Origin: Candidatus Gastranaerophilales bacterium
GTDB taxonomy: Bacteria; Cyanobacteriota; Vampirovibrionia; Gastranaerophilales; Gastranaerophilaceae
NCBI GenBank assembly: GCA_944325155.1
Contig: CALUYY010000009.1
Span: forward strand, 23,531 to 87,530
DNA: 64,000 bases
Direction of reading: 5' to 3'
In this document: piece by piece, positions 61,566 through 64,000 of the stretch
How positions within the stretch are numbered: position 1 is the first letter of the stretch
Layout: every line of letters starts with the position of its first letter
The notes under the pieces: generated by a model
The model's database searches: none
The model's input: only the letters and a program-made list of their open reading frames with translations
Told to the model about the DNA's origin: nothing
Position numbers and translations under genes: made by a program

Positions 61566-62434
61566 AAGGAATAATTCTTGCGGGCGGTGCGGGAACAAGA
61601 CTGTATCCGACAACAATTGTTACATCAAAACAGCTTTTGCCCGTTTTTGATAAACCGATGATTTATTATCCTTTGTCGGTTTTAATGCTTGCGGGAATTA
61701 AAGACATTTTAATTATCACAACACCAAATGACATTGATAACTTTAAAAAACTTTTGGGCAACGGCAAAAGATTCGGAATTAATTTAACATATAAAATTCA
61801 GGAAAAGCCGAACGGATTGGCGGAAGCTTTTATTGTCGGAGAAGATTTTATCGGGGATGATAACGTTACTTTAATTTTAGGAGATAACATTTTCTTCGGG
61901 CCTAAATTTTCAACGCTTTTGAGCCGTGCCAAAAAAGATGTCGAAACACAGGGCGGGGCAAATATATATGCTTATATGGTAAAAGACCCGAACAGATACG
62001 GTATTGTTGAATTTGACGAAAATTTAAACGCAATTTCAATTGAAGAAAAACCCCTTAATCCGAAATCAAATTATGCGGTAACGGGGCTTTATATGTATGA
62101 TAACAAAGTTATTAAATATGCAAAATCCCTGACGCCATCCAAAAGAGGAGAGCTTGAGATAACCGACATTAATAATTTATATCTTAAAAATAAAAATTTA
62201 AGAGTTGAGGTTTTGGGAAGAGGGTTTTCCTGGCTTGACACCGGAACGCACCAATCTTTACTTCGGGCGGGCATGTATATTCAAACAATCGAAGAAAATC
62301 AGGGCATAAAAATTGCTTGCCTGGAAGAAGTTGCATATAATATGGGCTTTTTAACAAAAGAAGAAATAATTGAACAGATAAAAGCTTATAAAAATAATGA
62401 ATATTATGATTATATTAGAGGGCTTGTTGAATAA
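61562..62434 (+). CDS. rfbA: Glucose-1-phosphate thymidylyltransferase
   Basis: It makes dTDP-glucose from glucose 1-phosphate and dTTP. The 290-residue protein has [70 protein letters not shown] and [12 protein letters not shown]. Translationally coupled to rfbB, which uses its product. Confidence 0.96.
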   Translation: MKGIILAGGAGTRLYPTTIVTSKQLLPVFDKPMIYYPLSVLMLAGIKDILIITTPNDIDNFKKLLGNGKRFGINLTYKIQEKPNGLAEAFIVGEDFIGDDNVTLILGDNIFFGPKFSTLLSRAKKDVETQGGANIYAYMVKDPNRYGIVEFDENLNAISIEEKPLNPKSNYAVTGLYMYDNKVIKYAKSLTPSKRGELEITDINNLYLKNKNLRVEVLGRGFSWLDTGTHQSLLRAGMYIQTIEENQGIKIACLEEVAYNMGFLTKEEIIEQIKAYKNNEYYDYIRGLVE

Positions 62435-62470
62435 AAAGCATATAAAGCAAGTTTTTGTCCAACTAAACGC

Positions 62471-62502
62471 TTGATAAAAATATTTGGTTCGGATAATATA
62501 AT
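62471..62502 (+). promoter_or_regulatory. Candidate promoter of tRNA-Ser
   Basis: TTGATA (62471-62476) is followed after 17 bases by TAATAT (62494-62499), which overlaps a perfect TATAAT (62497-62502, 20-base spacing). Confidence 0.45.
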
Positions 62503-62515
62503 TTTAAAACCGAAT

Positions 62516-62604
62516 GGAGAGATGTCCGAGCGGTTTAAGGTGCAGACCTGGAACGTCTGTGTGGGGCGTTAACTCCACCGTGGGTTCGAATCCCACTCTC
62601 TCCG
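62516..62604 (+). tRNA. tRNA-Ser (anticodon GGA)
   Basis: A class II tRNA: acceptor GGAGAGA/TCTCTCC, anticodon stem CAGAC/GTCTG with loop CTGGAAC (anticodon GGA), a long variable arm (GTGGGGCGTTAACTCCAC region), T-arm GTGGG-TTCGAAT-CCCAC and discriminator G. CCA is not encoded. Its last 15 bases are duplicated at 62841. Confidence 0.93.
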
Positions 62605-62613
62605 AATTAAAAT

Positions 62614-62643
62614 AATCGCTTTTTATATAAAAAGCGATTTTTG
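62614..62643 (+). terminator. Terminator of tRNA-Ser (first copy)
   Basis: AATCGCTTTTT-ATAT-AAAAAGCGATT followed by T residues. An identical copy lies at 62865-62894, in the direct repeat. Confidence 0.85.
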
Positions 62644-62864
62644 TTTGTTTTTTAAAAAATGGGATGAGAACCCGCACAAAGCATTAGCTTTGTATGGGTT
62701 CGAAGCGGATTTTGCGTAGGGTGAATGCGAACAAATGTGAGCAAAACCCGCCAAAGTGAGCGAACGGCGAAGCGACTGAAGCCTGAATAAGGTTTCAAAA
62801 GCGAAGCCAAGAAAAGCGAACCGCCAGCAAAATTCAAGACATCCCACTCTCTCCGAATTAAAAT

Positions 62865-62894
62865 AATCGCTTTTTATATAAAAAGCGATTTTTG
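62865..62894 (+). terminator. Duplicate terminator, second repeat copy
   Basis: Exact copy of the tRNA-Ser terminator, carried by the second direct repeat 251 bases downstream. Confidence 0.8.
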
Positions 62895-63030
62895 TTTTTA
62901 AATATTTGCGGCAAGAGCTTTTATAAAGCTGAAAATTTTGGTTAATTTAACCCCGTTTTGGTTTTTGTCTAAAATTTATCAATTTTTTAAATTCAGCGGT
63001 TTTATTAAATTTAAAAAAAGGTTATATTTT

Positions 63031-63864
63031 ATGCAGATTAATTTCCCCTTCAATGTTCAAAACGTTTCATATCCTAATTTTAAAGGTATTGAAAATAAAA
63101 AATTACCCGAGGCAAAACCCGACGAATTTATTAAATCAACACCCGATAAATCAAGCTATGATAAAGGTTTTGAATATGCAAAACAAAAATGCGCACAAAC
63201 CCTTCAGGGCGGCAGCGCTTATGAATATTCGGTTGCAATTGATGAAGACGGAAATGTTTTATATGAAACAAAAGGCGAAGAAAAACATTGCAACTTGTGC
63301 CATGATAAATTAAAACCGAATATGACGGTTGTCCACGGGCACCCCGGAGAAAAATTAAAACCCCTTTCGCCTCAAGATGTTATAACTTTTTTAAAGACGC
63401 CCGAAATTAAAAAAATGACCGCCGTCGACAAAAACGAAAACTCCTGTTCTCTGGAAAAACCCGAAGGATTCCGGTTATTCAATAATTCGTCTTTAGATAC
63501 CCGAGTAAATGAAATTTTTATGAAAAACTGGCTCGATGTTCTTGGCATTTCTTATGAAATTGATGAAGATTATATAAATTCTTATGAAAATAAATTAAAA
63601 GAACATTTTGGAATTTCGGACAAAAAAGAATTATTCGGTTTTCTTTACGGTTCTTCTTCAAGACCCGAAGATTCAGACACCGCTCTTGGAACTTTAAGGT
63701 TTCAATGCTGCATAAACGGAATTACAATGAATGAACCTTATGTTGATAAATTTTTGTCGCCCGATGCGGATGTTAAAGACGATTCTGACCTTGAGATACA
63801 AATTTTAGACAGCTTTTTAAATAAAATATGCGAAGAATATAATGTTATTTTAAAATACGAATAA
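63031..63864 (+). CDS. Putative JAMM/MPN-like metalloprotease, 277 aa
   Basis: The core TVVHGHPGEKLKPLSPQDVITF gives H-x-H-x8-S-x2-D (His102, His104, Ser113, Asp116), close to the JAMM zinc motif H-x-H-x7-S-x2-D of RadC-like and MPN proteins; Glu79 in NVLYETKGEE may be the upstream acid. A CNLC pair (87, 90) lies between. The protein starts with a leader MQINFPFNVQ...PNFKG resembling that of the calpain-like protein at 1.8 kb. The ATG at 63031 with AAGG upstream is chosen over an unsupported earlier frame start at 62938. Without a profile search the family is tentative. Confidence 0.5.
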   Translation: MQINFPFNVQNVSYPNFKGIENKKLPEAKPDEFIKSTPDKSSYDKGFEYAKQKCAQTLQGGSAYEYSVAIDEDGNVLYETKGEEKHCNLCHDKLKPNMTVVHGHPGEKLKPLSPQDVITFLKTPEIKKMTAVDKNENSCSLEKPEGFRLFNNSSLDTRVNEIFMKNWLDVLGISYEIDEDYINSYENKLKEHFGISDKKELFGFLYGSSSRPEDSDTALGTLRFQCCINGITMNEPYVDKFLSPDADVKDDSDLEIQILDSFLNKICEEYNVILKYE

Positions 63865-63932
63865 TTTTTTGTTTTATTTCAACATTTTTTTGATTTTGTT
63901 TAGTAATGACTGCTGTTTCGGCGATTTAAAAA

Positions 63933-63960
63933 GCTCAACACAATATTATTTGTGTTGAGC
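63933..63960 (-). terminator. Hairpin, probable terminator of a minus-strand gene beyond the window
   Basis: GCTCAACACAA and TTGTGTTGAGC form an 11-bp stem with a six-base loop. On the minus strand it is followed by five T, so it probably ends a gene located past 64000; on the plus strand no T-tract follows. Confidence 0.5.
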
Positions 63961-64000
63961 AGTGAATTTCTTAATTCCAAAACTATGTTACCACAAACAT

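Larger units (their letters stand above)
62590..62897 (+). mobile_element. tRNA-Ser 3'-end duplication flanking a 194-bp insert
   Basis: A 57-base perfect direct repeat (62590-62646 and 62841-62897) consists of the last 15 bases of tRNA-Ser plus its downstream terminator. Between the copies lies a more GC-rich 194-base insert that contains a hairpin (62668-62701, GAACCC/GGGTTC plus ACAAAGC/GCTTTGT, loop ATTA), another copy of the T-arm sequence TGGGTTCGAA (62695-62704) and several GCGAA repeats. No integrase is present. The arrangement looks like a small tRNA-targeting, non-autonomous element or the scar of one; open frames inside it are not credible genes. Confidence 0.65.

Noticed and set aside
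62623..62847. Two overlapping minus-strand frames in the tRNA-Ser insert
   Set aside because: They are a by-product of the GC-richer repeat; no Shine-Dalgarno and the frames span the repeat boundary and a terminator.
62590..62897. CRISPR-like repeat
   Set aside because: Only two copies, long (57 bases), and consisting of a tRNA end and terminator.
63901..63998. Minus-strand open stretch at the right edge
   Set aside because: No start or recognisable product within the window; only the hairpin before it is supportable.

Overview
This window is an AT-rich, densely packed bacterial chromosome segment with short intergenic gaps, overlapping stop/start codons, and A-tract/hairpin/T-tract terminators between most gene clusters. 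The cell envelope appears to have two membranes: there is a TolC-type outer-membrane protein, a MacA adaptor, an MlaE-type permease, a class A PBP, and the dTDP-glucose genes rfbB and rfbA. A Ycf23/DUF561 homologue (a family best known from cyanobacteria and plastids), a phycobilisome-lyase-like HEAT protein, a bacterial calpain-like protease and proteins with a short N-terminal '(N)F.G' leader together suggest a non-photosynthetic relative of cyanobacteria (Vampirovibrionia/Melainabacteria, Gastranaerophilales-like). That placement is inference from gene content; I could not run a phylogeny.

Layout. 1-1.7 kb: the end of a ribosomal operon (rplQ end, truA, rplM, rpsI). 1.8-3.9 kb: calpain-like protease. 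3.9-5.1 kb: rplJ-rplL with an L10 leader. 5.1-7.8 kb: a small sigma-70-family factor, thioredoxin, endonuclease III, ferritin plus desulfoferrodoxin. 7.8-14 kb: clpC, rpmB, a SPOR protein, DUF366, queC and a HEAT protein. 14-17 kb: dnaG-rpoD. 17-18.8 kb: ycf23-like gene with a CRP-type dyad on its promoter, and a PDZ-less HtrA-like protease. 18.8-25 kb: a seven-gene minus-strand operon for MacAB-TolC-type efflux with three extra genes. 25-28 kb: NrtR-like Nudix regulator, tandem TRL proteins, trmD, rimM, a 55-residue Cys protein and an apparently structured RNA. 28.3-32.4 kb: duplicated AbrB protein, NfeD-like/SPFH-like/flotillin cluster, EF-hand protein. 32.5-41 kb: rpoZ, purine nucleoside phosphorylase, MlaE, a GT2-like membrane protein, PBP1A, pyk, metY. 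41-43.6 kb: a twice-frameshifted PH-like membrane gene, a second candidate RNA, tRNA-Pro, and a TIGR02757 gene. 43.7-50.6 kb: nadB-nadC, dapA-asd-dapB, mazG, hisG. 50.7-57.9 kb: ileS, a GNAT gene, typA, a hypothetical, glyA. 57.9-64 kb: two glycan genes, rfbB-rfbA, tRNA-Ser with a duplicated 3' end, and a JAMM-like protein.

Most of the window is core metabolism and information processing. The least ordinary items are: the minus-strand RNA at about 28.05-28.18 kb, whose 18-bp closing helix contains four G-U pairs that are only tolerated on one strand and which ends in a U-tract; a second foldable RNA just before tRNA-Pro; the 57-bp perfect direct repeat of the tRNA-Ser 3' end plus terminator around a 194-bp insert; the efflux operon that carries an alpha/beta-hydrolase lacking its nucleophile; and the calpain-like and duplicated-AbrB proteins.
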